A DNA stretch of 64,000 nucleotides from assembly GCA_016185205.1 (NCBI GenBank), contig JACPOA010000034.1, positions 62,001-126,000 on the forward strand, written 5' to 3'. This document shows positions 1 to 8,469 of the stretch, piece after piece (within the stretch, counting starts at the first letter, position 1; each line of letters opens with the position of its first letter). Source of the DNA: Hyphomicrobiales bacterium. Lineage in GTDB: Bacteria > Pseudomonadota > Alphaproteobacteria > Rhizobiales > Xanthobacteraceae. Below the pieces are notes generated by a model. The model saw nothing but the letters and a program-made list of their open reading frames with translations, ran no database searches and was not told the origin of the DNA. The translations under genes and the position numbers were made by a program.

Positions 1-1
1 T

Positions 2-427
2 GCATTCCGCGCCGAGAAGATCCTGCAGGACCGGCTGTTCAAGAACCCCAAGATCGACGTGATCTGGGACTCGGCGCTCGACGATGTGCTGGGAGCCGAG
101 AACCCGATGAAGGTGAACCGCGTGCGCATCAGGAACGTCAAGACCGGCGCCGTCAGTGAGCGCTCGGTCGACGGCGTGTTCATCGCCATCGGTCATTCGC
201 CTGCGTCCGAATTATTCGCCGGCCAATTGCAGATGAAGCCGTCGGGCTACATCGTCACCGCCGGCCATTCCACCGCCACCTCGGTACCCGGCGTATTCGC
301 GGCCGGCGACGTCACCGACGACATCTATCGCCAAGCGGTCACCGCCGCCGGCCTCGGCTGCATGGCCGCGCTCGAAGCGGAAAAATTCCTGGCCGCGCAC
401 GAACACCAACGCGCCGCAGCGGAATAG
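2..427 (+). CDS. trxB: Thioredoxin reductase, C-terminal part (start outside window)
   Basis: The reading frame is open from base 2 and ends at a TAG at 425-427, giving the last 141 residues. It is the C-terminal half of a low-molecular-weight thioredoxin reductase, the FAD/NADPH flavoenzyme that reduces thioredoxin in the cytoplasm. The visible part has the end of the NADPH domain (RAEKILQDRL), then the returning FAD domain with the family motif GVFAAGDVTDD and the following RQAVTAAGLGCMAALEAE helix. The CxxC redox centre lies upstream of the window. A LysR gene starts three bases after the stop, so the two are probably co-transcribed. Confidence 0.9.
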   Translation, partial: AFRAEKILQDRLFKNPKIDVIWDSALDDVLGAENPMKVNRVRIRNVKTGAVSERSVDGVFIAIGHSPASELFAGQLQMKPSGYIVTAGHSTATSVPGVFAAGDVTDDIYRQAVTAAGLGCMAALEAEKFLAAHEHQRAAAE

Positions 428-430
428 ATC

Positions 431-1339
431 ATGGCCAACACCTCGATGGACTGGGACAAGCTAAAAGTGTTTCACGCCGCCGCGGAGGCAGGCTCCTTCA
501 CCCATGCCGGCGAACGGCTCGGGCTGTCGCAGTCGGCGGTCTCGCGCCAGGTTTCGGCGCTCGAATCCGAGCTTTCGGTCTCGCTGTTTCACCGCCACGC
601 CCGCGGCCTGATCCTCACCGAACAGGGCGACATGCTCTACCGCACGGCGCATGAAGTTTTCATGAAGCTGGAGGCGGCGCGCACCAAGCTCACCGACAGC
701 CGCGAGCGGCCGAACGGCGAACTCAAGGTTTCGACCACGCCCGGCATCGGCGTGCATTGGCTCACCCCGCGGCTCGGCGAATTCCTCGATCTCTATCCCG
801 ATATTCACATCACGCTGATCACCACCGACGAAGAACTCGACCTTGCCATGCGCGAGGCCGATGTCGCCATCCGTCTGCGCCAGCCGACGCAGCCGGACCT
901 GATCCAGCGCAAGCTGTTCTCGGTGCATTTCCATGCCTACGCCTCGCCCGACTACCTGAAACGGTTCGGCACGCCGCGCACCCACGACGAGCTCGACAAG
1001 CACCGCATCGTTATGCTGGGCGGCGGGCAGGTGCCCGCGCATTTCTCCAACCGGCGCTGGCTTGTGGAAGCCGGCCGCGAGGTCAAGAATGCGCGCGTGC
1101 CGCGGCTATCGATCAACAACGTGCTCGGCGTTCTGCGCGCCTGCCAGCGCGGCCTCGGTGTGGCGATGCTGCCGGATTATCTGGTGGAGGAAAACGGCGG
1201 ACTGGTGCAGCTGTTCGGTGAAGCCGACACGGTCGCGGTCGATGCTTTCTTCGTCTATCCGGAGGAGCTCAAATCGGTGGCGCGCATCCAGGTGTTCCGC
1301 GATTTTCTGGTGGCGAACGCGCAACGCTGGCATTTTTAG
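431..1339 (+). CDS. LysR-family transcriptional regulator
   Basis: A 302-residue LysR-type regulator. Residues about 8-67 form the winged helix-turn-helix (FHAAAEAGSFTHAGERL, then LSQSAVSRQVSALE), and residues about 95-300 look like the periplasmic-binding-protein-like effector domain. The length is usual for the family. The start ATG lies three bases after the trxB stop, with only a weak GGAA upstream, which fits translational coupling to trxB. Such proteins usually respond to a small molecule and often regulate a neighbouring gene. The effector and targets cannot be read from sequence; a link to thiol redox control is only an inference from position. Confidence 0.9.
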   Translation: MANTSMDWDKLKVFHAAAEAGSFTHAGERLGLSQSAVSRQVSALESELSVSLFHRHARGLILTEQGDMLYRTAHEVFMKLEAARTKLTDSRERPNGELKVSTTPGIGVHWLTPRLGEFLDLYPDIHITLITTDEELDLAMREADVAIRLRQPTQPDLIQRKLFSVHFHAYASPDYLKRFGTPRTHDELDKHRIVMLGGGQVPAHFSNRRWLVEAGREVKNARVPRLSINNVLGVLRACQRGLGVAMLPDYLVEENGGLVQLFGEADTVAVDAFFVYPEELKSVARIQVFRDFLVANAQRWHF

Positions 1340-1571
1340 ATTTTCGCTGCGTCAAAAGGCCGCCTACATTTCGCTTCGGCGGATGGTGCCGGCCCACCGC
1401 CAATTCACGATTTCGACATGGCAGACATGCGGTGCCGGGCGTTGCCGGACTCAGGCATCGCCCGCATAATTCCCGTCAGCTGAAGCACTGGATGTATCCT
1501 CCCAGACTCAACCGGTGCGCAGCATGTTCCCCTCTGGAAGATGTTGCCGGCCCCCACGCCGGCACGTTGAA

Positions 1572-1600
1572 ACCGGGCCCCTCACGGGCCCGGTTTTTTT
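1572..1600 (+). terminator. Intrinsic terminator
   Basis: A perfect 9-bp stem (ACCGGGCCC / GGGCCCGGT, loop CTCAC) is followed by a run of seven T. A weaker stem-loop, TGCCGG / CCGGCA at 1545-1564, lies just before it. It terminates plus-strand transcription about 235 bases after the LysR stop. The stretch from 1340 to this hairpin holds no convincing protein gene and may be a long 3' UTR or a small RNA. Confidence 0.8.
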
Positions 1601-1793
1601 CGGGGTGCGCGTGGGCGACGCATCAGGATTCGGTCACGCTGCCTCGCCATCCTCGGCGGCCTGAATGCGCCATCACGAAAAAGTAATCCGGGAAAAGCCA
1701 CAATAAGCGTCCAGGAACCGGCTGCCCGGCCTGCCGTTGCTTTAGACTTCCGCGTGGAATGGGACGGAAACTTCGCTTCCACGCGGTGTTTGG

Positions 1794-1869
1794 CTACCCT
1801 TGCCAAATAGCTTCCCTTGCAAAATAGCCACACTCCGCAAGGGATTGGACTTGTTACGTATTGTGTAAC
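1794..1869 (+). promoter_or_regulatory. Tandem repeat and dyads upstream of the L,D-transpeptidase gene
   Basis: Two adjacent 17-base units (1794-1810 and 1811-1827, two differences) contain CCCTTGC-AAATAG. The second also pairs with GCAAGGGA at 1837-1844 to form an 8-base inverted repeat. A further dyad, GTTAC-N7-GTAAC, spans 1853-1869. All lie 80-155 bases before the transpeptidase start in an otherwise gene-free, AT-richer stretch (1601-1948). They are candidate operator or promoter elements; no regulator can be named. Confidence 0.35.
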
Positions 1870-1948
1870 CAATGCAGGACTATCGGTTAGACAAACCCGG
1901 TAATATAAGGGGGGTGCTGCGCCTCGACGGAATTTGGGAGGATTATCG

Positions 1949-3904
1949 GTGATAAGCGTTCGTTTTGACCGTGTTTTGGCCTCGACCGCGCTCGGTCTTG
2001 TATTGACCCTGGGCAGCCATGCGGGCATGGCCCAGCAGCCCGATGAGAAGATCGAGGCTACGGTCCCGCTACCCGACACCTCCCTGCCCGCGCCGCTGAC
2101 CGCGCAGGACGTCGCGCCCAAGCCGGGCCAGGCGGCGCCGGTCGAAGCCGTCAAGACTGAAACCGCCGCGCCGGCCGTCACCGCCGACAGCGCCGTCTCC
2201 GACAGACTGCGCGAGCTGATCGCCAGCAAGCAATTCGAACGTAGCGTCAGCCGCAAGGCCGACCGCGAGGGCGTCGATTCGTTCTACAAGGCACGCAATT
2301 ACGCCCCGCTGTGGCTCACCGCCGGCGCCGCCAATGAGCGCGCCAAGTCGGCGATCGCCTATCTCGCGCAGGCCGATGCCGTCGGCCTCGACCCGCGCGA
2401 CTATCCAACGCCCGATTTCAAATCGGCGATCACCTCCGACGCCCAGGCCGAGGCCGAACTCAAGCTCACCGCCGCGGCGCTGACCTTCGCGCGCCAGGCG
2501 CAGATCGGCCGCGTCCACTTCAGCCGCGTCAGCAGCGACATCCAGTTCGAACTCAATGCGCCCGAGCCGGCCGCAGTGCTGGCCAAGCTTGCCGACGCCG
2601 GCGATACCGGCAAAACGCTCGACAGCTACAATCCGCCGCAAGCCGAGTTCAAGGCGCTCAGGGCCAAGCTCGCCGAATTGCGCAAGACCGGCGGCGTGAT
2701 CGCCAAGCCCGAGGAAGAGAGCAAGCCGGCGCCGGTGCTTGTCGGCGAAGGTAAGATCCTGCGTCCTGGCCTGAAGGACCAGCGCGTGATCGCGCTGCGC
2801 AAACGTCTCAACATTGCCGGCGACAAGAACAACGAGCTTTACGACGATGCGGTGCGCGACGCGGTGAAGGCGTTCCAGACCGCCGCCGATCTGCACGCCG
2901 ACGGCAATCTCGGCCCCAATACGGTGAAGGCGCTGAACGGCGAGAAGAAAGTCGCCGCCAAGGGCCCGAGCGCCGATCCGATCGATACTGTCGTCGTCAA
3001 TATGGAGCGCTGGCGCTGGCTGCCGCGCGATATCGGCAATCCGCATGTGATCGTCAACATTCCGGACTACCGCTTGACGCTCTACAACAACGACAAGGTT
3101 TTCTGGACCACCAAGATCGTGGTCGGCAAAGCAAACCTGCCGACGCCATTGATCAGCGCGGAGATGAAGTTCATCACCGTCAACCCGACTTGGAACGTGC
3201 CGCCGTCGATCATCGAGAACGAATACCTTCCGGCGTTGCAGCAAGACCCGCAGGCGCTCGAGCGCATCGGCCTGAAGATTGAGCAGGACGCGGACGGCAA
3301 TGTACGTATCTTCCAGCCGCCGGGCGCCGGCAATGCGCTCGGCCGCATCCGCTTCAACTTCCCTAACAAGTTCCTGGTCTACCAGCACGACACGCCTGAC
3401 AAGCATCTGTTCGCGCGCGAGGAGCGCGCCTTCAGCCACGGCTGCATGCGGGTGCAGAACCCGCTCACCTATGGCGAGAAGCTGTTGTCGCTGGTGCTGC
3501 CCAATGAGCGCTACACCGAGGCCAAGCTGCAGTCGATGTTCGGCGGCAGTGAGATCAACATCAACTTCCCTAAGAACATCTGGGTGCATCTGACCTACCA
3601 GACCGCCTTCGTGGACGAAGACGGCAAGCTGCAGTTCCGCAAGGACGTCTATGGTCGCGACGCGCGAATGATCGCGATCCTCAAGGGCAGCGAGCGCAAG
3701 GTCGCCGAAATCCCGGTCGAACGCGCGCCCAACACGTCATCCAAGCCGGTGCGCATGCCGGTCGGCATGTATGGCGGTGGCGGCGGTTATAGCGGGTCGA
3801 ACTTCTTCGACTTCCTGTTCGGCGGAGGCGGGTCGCCGACCGCCCAGCCACAGTATCGGCCGCGTCCGCCGCGCAACGTCAACGGCCGCGTCAGCCAGCG
3901 CTGA
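1949..3904 (+). CDS. L,D-transpeptidase (YkuD domain) with peptidoglycan-binding domain
   Basis: A 651-residue exported murein cross-linking enzyme of the long YcbB/LdtD-like type. A GTG at 1949 is chosen because GGGAGG lies eight bases upstream; it gives a normal signal peptide (hydrophobic stretch ending in GMAQQ). Order of parts: a Pro/Ala-rich linker, an alpha-helical region, a PG_binding_1-like repeat at about residues 268-330, and the YkuD catalytic domain from about 367 with the active-site motif SHGCMRV (nucleophile Cys about 499). The C-terminus is Gly-rich and then basic (RPRPPRNVNGR). The family forms 3-3 cross-links or attaches proteins to peptidoglycan in the periplasm. It is a single transcription unit bounded by terminators. 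Confidence 0.92.
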   Translation: MISVRFDRVLASTALGLVLTLGSHAGMAQQPDEKIEATVPLPDTSLPAPLTAQDVAPKPGQAAPVEAVKTETAAPAVTADSAVSDRLRELIASKQFERSVSRKADREGVDSFYKARNYAPLWLTAGAANERAKSAIAYLAQADAVGLDPRDYPTPDFKSAITSDAQAEAELKLTAAALTFARQAQIGRVHFSRVSSDIQFELNAPEPAAVLAKLADAGDTGKTLDSYNPPQAEFKALRAKLAELRKTGGVIAKPEEESKPAPVLVGEGKILRPGLKDQRVIALRKRLNIAGDKNNELYDDAVRDAVKAFQTAADLHADGNLGPNTVKALNGEKKVAAKGPSADPIDTVVVNMERWRWLPRDIGNPHVIVNIPDYRLTLYNNDKVFWTTKIVVGKANLPTPLISAEMKFITVNPTWNVPPSIIENEYLPALQQDPQALERIGLKIEQDADGNVRIFQPPGAGNALGRIRFNFPNKFLVYQHDTPDKHLFAREERAFSHGCMRVQNPLTYGEKLLSLVLPNERYTEAKLQSMFGGSEININFPKNIWVHLTYQTAFVDEDGKLQFRKDVYGRDARMIAILKGSERKVAEIPVERAPNTSSKPVRMPVGMYGGGGGYSGSNFFDFLFGGGGSPTAQPQYRPRPPRNVNGRVSQR

Positions 3905-3927
3905 TCGCACCACCGGTTCGAAATGCA

Positions 3928-3957
3928 AACGCCGGCGACAAGTTCGCCGGCGTTTTT
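3928..3957 (+). terminator. Intrinsic terminator of the L,D-transpeptidase gene
   Basis: A perfect 11-bp stem (AACGCCGGCGA / TCGCCGGCGTT) with a 5-base loop is followed by TTT, 24 bases after the stop codon. Confidence 0.85.
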
Positions 3958-3989
3958 GCGTTTGTGGCGGTGGATCGCAATTGGGGAGA

Positions 3990-4066
3990 TGGTACAGGCG
4001 GGTGGACTTGAACCACCGACCTCTGGTTCCACAGACCAGCGCTCTAACCAACTGAGCTACGCCTGC
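3990..4066 (-). tRNA. tRNA-His (anticodon GTG)
   Basis: The minus strand folds as a complete 77-base tRNA including an encoded CCA. The acceptor is GCAGGCG / CGCCTGT, the anticodon stem CTGGT / ACCAG with loop CTGTGGA, and the T arm has GGTTCAAGTCC. The anticodon GTG reads His codons. The discriminator is A73, the first pair is G1-U72, and the usual G-1:C73 identity element is absent. This is the known exceptional form of alphaproteobacterial tRNA-His. Confidence 0.97.
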
Positions 4067-4178
4067 ACGCGGGACCGGCATTGATTGATGCCCGATCCAA
4101 GCGGCCGGAACCTAGGTGCCGCCTGCCATTTTGGCAAGCGGCTTGGCCCGCGGGTTCGGCCGGCGCCGGCCGCGCGCG

Positions 4179-4211
4179 AAAAAGCCCGGACGGTTGCCCG
4201 CCCGGGCTTTG
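4179..4211 (-). terminator. Intrinsic terminator of the first phasin gene
   Basis: A 9-bp stem AAAGCCCGG / CCGGGCTTT with a GC-rich loop. Read on the minus strand the stem ends in CTTTTTCG. It lies about 50 bases beyond the phasin stop codon and may also block read-through in the other direction. Confidence 0.75.
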
Positions 4212-4257
4212 ATCAGGACGCGGGCGCTTGACCGCGCCGCGGCGATGCCGTGGCTGG

Positions 4258-4785
4258 TTAAGCGGCGGCCTTGTTGAAGCTGGTGGTGATGGTTTCCTTG
4301 ATCGGCTCGACCGTCTTGCTCGCCACCTTCTGCGCATGCTCGGTCAACTCCTTGGCCTGCGCGGTCATGGTGTCGAACTGCGCGCGCATATAGCCGGTAG
4401 TCTTTTCAACCACCTCGGCATAGGACTTCGCGGTCAACAACTCGCCGAACAGGTCGAAAGCGGCGTTGTTGTTGGCGCGCGCGGTCTCGAGCAGCTTGAG
4501 GCCGTAGTCCGAGGACCCCTTGGTGGCGTTGCTGTAGGTATCCTCGAGCACGGCGGTGGCCTGCTCGGCCGCGCTCTTGATCTTCTCGTAGTTGTCCTTG
4601 GCCTGCGCGATACCCTTCTCGGCCAGTTCGCGGAAAGCGGCCGGCATTTCGACATTCGGCATGTCGAACTTCGGTATTTCGAATTTGGGCATATCGAATT
4701 TCGGCATCGCGAAGGTGGATTCGCTGGTAACGGCGACCGGTTTGGCTTTCGCTTTCGGGGTCGTGGTGGAGATGGTTTCAGCCAT
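4258..4785 (-). CDS. Phasin family protein (polyhydroxyalkanoate granule surface)
   Basis: A 175-residue protein of the phasin_2 type, mostly amphipathic helix, expected to coat polyhydroxyalkanoate granules. The N-terminal third is a Lys/Pro/Ala linker followed by a short run of near-repeats (MPKF, MPKFEIPKF, MPNVEMP); the phasin helix bundle starts at about residue 50 (FRELAEKGIAQAKDNYEKIK). The ATG at 4785 is preferred over one nine bases upstream because AAGGA lies eight bases before it, whereas it abuts the upstream ATG. A second phasin gene lies upstream on the same strand. The AT-rich promoter region carries two TGCATTGCA boxes. Confidence 0.9.
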   Translation of the reverse strand: MAETISTTTPKAKAKPVAVTSESTFAMPKFDMPKFEIPKFDMPNVEMPAAFRELAEKGIAQAKDNYEKIKSAAEQATAVLEDTYSNATKGSSDYGLKLLETARANNNAAFDLFGELLTAKSYAEVVEKTTGYMRAQFDTMTAQAKELTEHAQKVASKTVEPIKETITTSFNKAAA

Positions 4786-4921
4786 AATTGTCATCCTTGG
4801 CTCGAAGGGCGGTTTCCCGCCGAAAATGAGCCGCCGCGCTTGGCATAACGGCTCGCGTGTCTATTCCAGCACCCGCCGTCGGAAGGCGCCTGAGGGCGTC
4901 TGAGCGGGTGTCTTGATTAAC

Positions 4922-4967
4922 TATATAACATTTTTTTGGTGCATTGCAACAAAAATATTGCATTGCA
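4922..4967 (-). promoter_or_regulatory. Phasin promoter with two TGCATTGCA boxes
   Basis: Read on the minus strand, TTGCAA (4949-4944) and TATATA (4927-4922), 16 bases apart, make a plausible -35/-10 pair. Two identical odd dyads TGCATTGCA sit at 4940-4948, overlapping the -35, and 4959-4967, 19 bases apart. Phasin genes in Paracoccus and Rhodobacter are repressed by PhaR through TGC-rich dyads, so PhaR operators are the leading reading. The region is markedly AT-rich compared with its surroundings. Confidence 0.55.
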
Positions 4968-5044
4968 CAAATGATTGATAAATCTCACGTGGCCGGAACC
5001 GACCGGCGGCAGTTCGCCAATAATAATATGCCGGGCAGCCCTCG

Positions 5045-5416
5045 TCAGTGAGGGGTGCCGGCCATCTTGGACGTCTGTTTGCTCAATTCCTTGGCCTGAT
5101 CGGTGAGGGCGGCGATCTGGCTTTTCACGTATTCGGCCTGCAGCCTCGTTACTTCCTTGAAATCCTTGGCGTGCAGAAGCTGCTGGGCGAATTCGAACGA
5201 GGCCGCGACGTTACGTTCGGCAAAGCGCATGGCGAGTTCGCTCGCTTCCTTGGCGCCTGCCCGCGCGCTGGTGGCCTGATTCTCCATAGTATTGGCCGCG
5301 TGTTGCGCGGCCGAGATAAAGGTATCGAAGGCCTGTTTGGCCTGTTCGACGCTTTTCTCCGCGAACGCGCGCATTTCCGCCGGGATCTCGAAATTCGCGC
5401 TGGCTTCCTTCGGCAT
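5045..5416 (-). CDS. Phasin family protein, second copy
   Basis: A 123-residue phasin_2-type protein: helical throughout with EIPAEMRAFAEKSVEQAKQAFD near the N-terminus, the pattern shared by phasins and the neighbouring gene. The ATG at 5416 is chosen because AGGAGG stands five bases upstream; an in-frame start seven codons earlier lacks a site. It lies about 260 bases upstream of the other phasin on the same strand, with its own likely promoter. It is shorter than its neighbour because it lacks the Lys/Pro-rich N-terminal linker. Role inferred: coating of polyhydroxyalkanoate granules, perhaps with a different size or growth-phase preference. Confidence 0.88.
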   Translation of the reverse strand: MPKEASANFEIPAEMRAFAEKSVEQAKQAFDTFISAAQHAANTMENQATSARAGAKEASELAMRFAERNVAASFEFAQQLLHAKDFKEVTRLQAEYVKSQIAALTDQAKELSKQTSKMAGTPH

Positions 5417-5525
5417 GACAACCTCCTGCCTGTGCACCGCCGGCCGTTCCGGCCTTAGCTTTCATGTAGGTCGCCAGCGGGAGTGCGCCAGCCTTGGAAC
5501 TCGCGCATTAAGGATATCGCCGCTT

Positions 5526-5545
5526 GGCGTCGCATATGTGACGCC
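5526..5545. promoter_or_regulatory. 20-base near-perfect palindrome between phasin and kinase genes
   Basis: GGCGTCGCATATGTGACGCC is symmetric except for one pair. It sits in the divergent intergenic region, about 110 bases before the phasin start on one side and 70 bases before the kinase start on the other. It looks like an operator for a dimeric regulator of either gene; the regulator is not identified. Confidence 0.4.
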
Positions 5546-5614
5546 GCGTCGTGGACGCAAAGCCAAAGCAGCCGTATTAAAGCTTTATTAGCCGTAATCC
5601 GTGCGACGAGAGCG

Positions 5615-8446
5615 ATGAGTGGGTCCGAGTTCCAATTCGCCTGGCTGAGCGATGCGCGGCTCGCGGCACATGCCCTGAGCCCGGCGCCGGTTTGGCTATG
5701 GAGCGTGGATGCCACGCGCATCCTGTGGACCAACCCAACCGCCGCCGCGATCTTCGATGCCGCCTCGCCCGGCGCGCTCGCACCGCTGCAATTCGATCCG
5801 CAGCATGCAAGTGCCGCGCAGATCCTGCGCCTCGCCGGAACGATGCCGCCAGGCGGCGCACCGCGGCTGGAACGGCTGCGCGGTTTCGGCGCCAGCTTCG
5901 GCGGCACGCTCATCTGCCTTTGCTCGCGCATCGTGCTCAACGACAACAACGCCGGCATCCTGGTGGTGTCGACCGAGCGCTCGGCCAAGGACTTGAGCCT
6001 GCCCGAACGCGCGCGCCGCATGCTGGCCGATTTCGAACGGCCGGCGGCGATCTTCACCGCCGACGGCGAGCTGATCGATGCGACGCCGTCGGCGCGCGCG
6101 CGCTTGGCAAGCAATCGCGACCTGATCGCGCTCGGCGCCGAAAAGCTTGCGCGCGAGGCCAGCCGCAACGGCAGGGCAGAAGGCGCCATCGCCGCCGGAC
6201 CGATCACCATGCTGCGGCTTGGCGCCGGCGCGACTGTCACGCTGCTCATTGCCTTCGAGGCTACCGCCGGCTCATCGCATGCCGGCGCGCGCGCGAACGA
6301 GGCCGCCGCCGCGATCGCGGCATCGAGCGCGCCCAGCCGCGCCGCGCCGGCGCCAAGCACACGCCAGCTGCCGTTCCGTTTCGTCTGGCAGATGGATGCG
6401 TCCACCCGCTTCACGCTCGGCGTGCAAGAGTTCGCCCAGCTGATCGGACCCAAGACCGCCGCCGTGCTCGATCGCCCCTGGGCGGAGATCGCCGACGCGC
6501 TCAAGCTCGACCGCGAAGGCCGCATCGCCAGCGCGCTGGCCTCGCGCGAAACCTGGAGCGGTATCGTCGTGCTTTGGCCGGCCGATGACACGCCCGAGCG
6601 CGTGGCCGTCGAGATGTCGGGGCTGCCGGTGTTCGACAGCGAACGGCAATTTGCCGGCTACCGCGGCTTCGGCATCTGCCGCGACGTCGACCGGCTGGCC
6701 GACCTGGACGGCAAGCAGACTGCAGCCAAAGCGGACCAGCCGGCGGCCAAGGTGCTGGCGTTCCCGTCGCCGCCGCCGGCCGAACCGACGCCGTCACTGA
6801 GCGCGGGCGAGCATAGCGCCTTCCAGGAGTTGGCGCGCGAGCTGAGCGCGCGGCTGAAAAATCCGGTCAAATCCAGCGCATCCGAGGCACCGGCTGAGTC
6901 CTTTGTCGCGCCGGCGCCGCCCGAACCGCCGAAAGCCGTCCGCAACGGCGATGCCGTGCGCGATACCCATGAAGGCCGCCCCATTCTCGACCGCCTGCCG
7001 ATCGGCCTTCTGGTCTACCGGCTCAACAATCTAATCTATGCCAACCGCGCATTCCTCGATTGGACCGGCTATCCGACGCTCGAAGCGCTGGCCGAAGCCG
7101 GCGGGCTCGACAGCCTGTTCATCGAAACCAAGGAGACCACCAAGGACGTCAAAGACACCAAAGGCACCAAATCGCTCACCATCACCACCGTCAACGGCAA
7201 GCAGAAGCCGGTCGAAGGCCGCCTGTTCAACGTGGCGTGGAATAACGAGAACGCGCTGGTGCTGATGATCGACACGCACACCATCGGCGACGAGCGCGCC
7301 AACACCGCCGAAGGCTCGCTGCGCCGGGTCGAGCAGGAAAACAGAGAGCTGCGGGCGGTCCTCGACACCGCCACCGACGGCGTGCTGGTGCTCGATCGCA
7401 CCGGCCGCGTGCACTCAGCCAACCGCAGCGCCGAGGCGCTGTTCGGCTACGAAGCCGCCGACTTCGCCGACACGACCTTCGGCGACCTGTTCGCGCCCGA
7501 AAGCCGGCGCGCCGTGCTCGATTATCTCGCCCGTATCGCGGGCGGCGCCGCCGCCGGCATCCTGGAGGCCGGCCGCGAGGCGATCGGCCGCGTACGGCGC
7601 GGCGGCCTGGTGCCGCTCTATCTCACGCTGGGACGGATCGAGGGCGGCGAGAAAGTCTGCGCGGTGCTGCGCGACGTCACCGCCTGGAAGCGCACCGAAG
7701 AAGAACTGATCAATGCCCGCCAGCAGGCCGAGCGCGCCTCCACCGCCAAATCGGAATTCCTCGCCAAGATCAGCCACGAAATCCGCACCCCGCTCAACGC
7801 CATCATCGGCTTTTCCGAAGTGATGATGGACGAGCGTTTCGGCCCGGTCGGCAACGAGCGCTACCGGCAATATCTCAAGGACATCCACACCTCCGGCGGG
7901 CATCTGATCTCGCTGCTCAACGATCTGCTCGATCTGTCGAAGATCGAGGCCGGCAAGCTCGAACTCACTTTCGTGAGCGTGAACCTCAACGACCTGGTGC
8001 AGCAGTGCGTCGCCATCATGCAGCAGCAGGCCAACCGCGAGCGCGTCATCATCCGCACCTCGCTGCCGGCGAGCCTGCCGCAGATCGTCGCCGATGCGCG
8101 TTCGGTGCGCCAGATCGCGCTCAATCTGCTGTCGAATTCGATCAAGTTCACCGGCGCCGGCGGCCAGGTGATCGTCTCCACCACGATCACCGACGCGCAC
8201 GAGGTGGTCCTGCGCGTGCGCGACACCGGCGTCGGCATGAGCGAGAAGGAATTGCAGACCGCGCTCGAGCCGTTCCGCCAGCTCGCCACTTCGGTGCGCT
8301 GGGGTTCGAGCGGCACCGGCCTCGGGCTGCCGATCACCAAGGCGCTCACCGAGGCCAACCATGCCCGCTTCCGCATCACCAGCCAGGTCGATAGCGGCAC
8401 GCTGGTGGAGGTGGCCTTTCCGGCCACGCGCGTGCTGGCGCAATAG
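5615..8446 (+). CDS. Cytoplasmic PAS-domain sensor histidine kinase, PdhS/PleC/DivJ-like
   Basis: A 943-residue histidine kinase with no membrane segment. The ATG at 5615 follows GAGAG; the frame is open further upstream but without a ribosome site or conserved look. Domains: a degenerate PAS-like N-terminus, an Ala/Pro-rich middle, a PAS at about 450-560, a second PAS from about 578 (RAVLDTATDGVLVLDRTGRV), HisKA with phospho-acceptor His about 721 in SHEIRTP, and HATPase with N box LNLLSNSIKF (about 839), DTGVGM and GTGLGL (about 898). The stretch around FGPVGNERYRQYLKDIH and NDLLDLSKIEAGKLEL is typical of the PdhS/PleC/DivJ group that acts on the single-domain regulator DivK. A role in cell-cycle or polarity control is inferred from that likeness. 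Confidence 0.8.
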   Translation: MSGSEFQFAWLSDARLAAHALSPAPVWLWSVDATRILWTNPTAAAIFDAASPGALAPLQFDPQHASAAQILRLAGTMPPGGAPRLERLRGFGASFGGTLICLCSRIVLNDNNAGILVVSTERSAKDLSLPERARRMLADFERPAAIFTADGELIDATPSARARLASNRDLIALGAEKLAREASRNGRAEGAIAAGPITMLRLGAGATVTLLIAFEATAGSSHAGARANEAAAAIAASSAPSRAAPAPSTRQLPFRFVWQMDASTRFTLGVQEFAQLIGPKTAAVLDRPWAEIADALKLDREGRIASALASRETWSGIVVLWPADDTPERVAVEMSGLPVFDSERQFAGYRGFGICRDVDRLADLDGKQTAAKADQPAAKVLAFPSPPPAEPTPSLSAGEHSAFQELARELSARLKNPVKSSASEAPAESFVAPAPPEPPKAVRNGDAVRDTHEGRPILDRLPIGLLVYRLNNLIYANRAFLDWTGYPTLEALAEAGGLDSLFIETKETTKDVKDTKGTKSLTITTVNGKQKPVEGRLFNVAWNNENALVLMIDTHTIGDERANTAEGSLRRVEQENRELRAVLDTATDGVLVLDRTGRVHSANRSAEALFGYEAADFADTTFGDLFAPESRRAVLDYLARIAGGAAAGILEAGREAIGRVRRGGLVPLYLTLGRIEGGEKVCAVLRDVTAWKRTEEELINARQQAERASTAKSEFLAKISHEIRTPLNAIIGFSEVMMDERFGPVGNERYRQYLKDIHTSGGHLISLLNDLLDLSKIEAGKLELTFVSVNLNDLVQQCVAIMQQQANRERVIIRTSLPASLPQIVADARSVRQIALNLLSNSIKFTGAGGQVIVSTTITDAHEVVLRVRDTGVGMSEKELQTALEPFRQLATSVRWGSSGTGLGLPITKALTEANHARFRITSQVDSGTLVEVAFPATRVLAQ

Positions 8447-8469
8447 ACTAGATCGGCTAAGCTGGCGCG

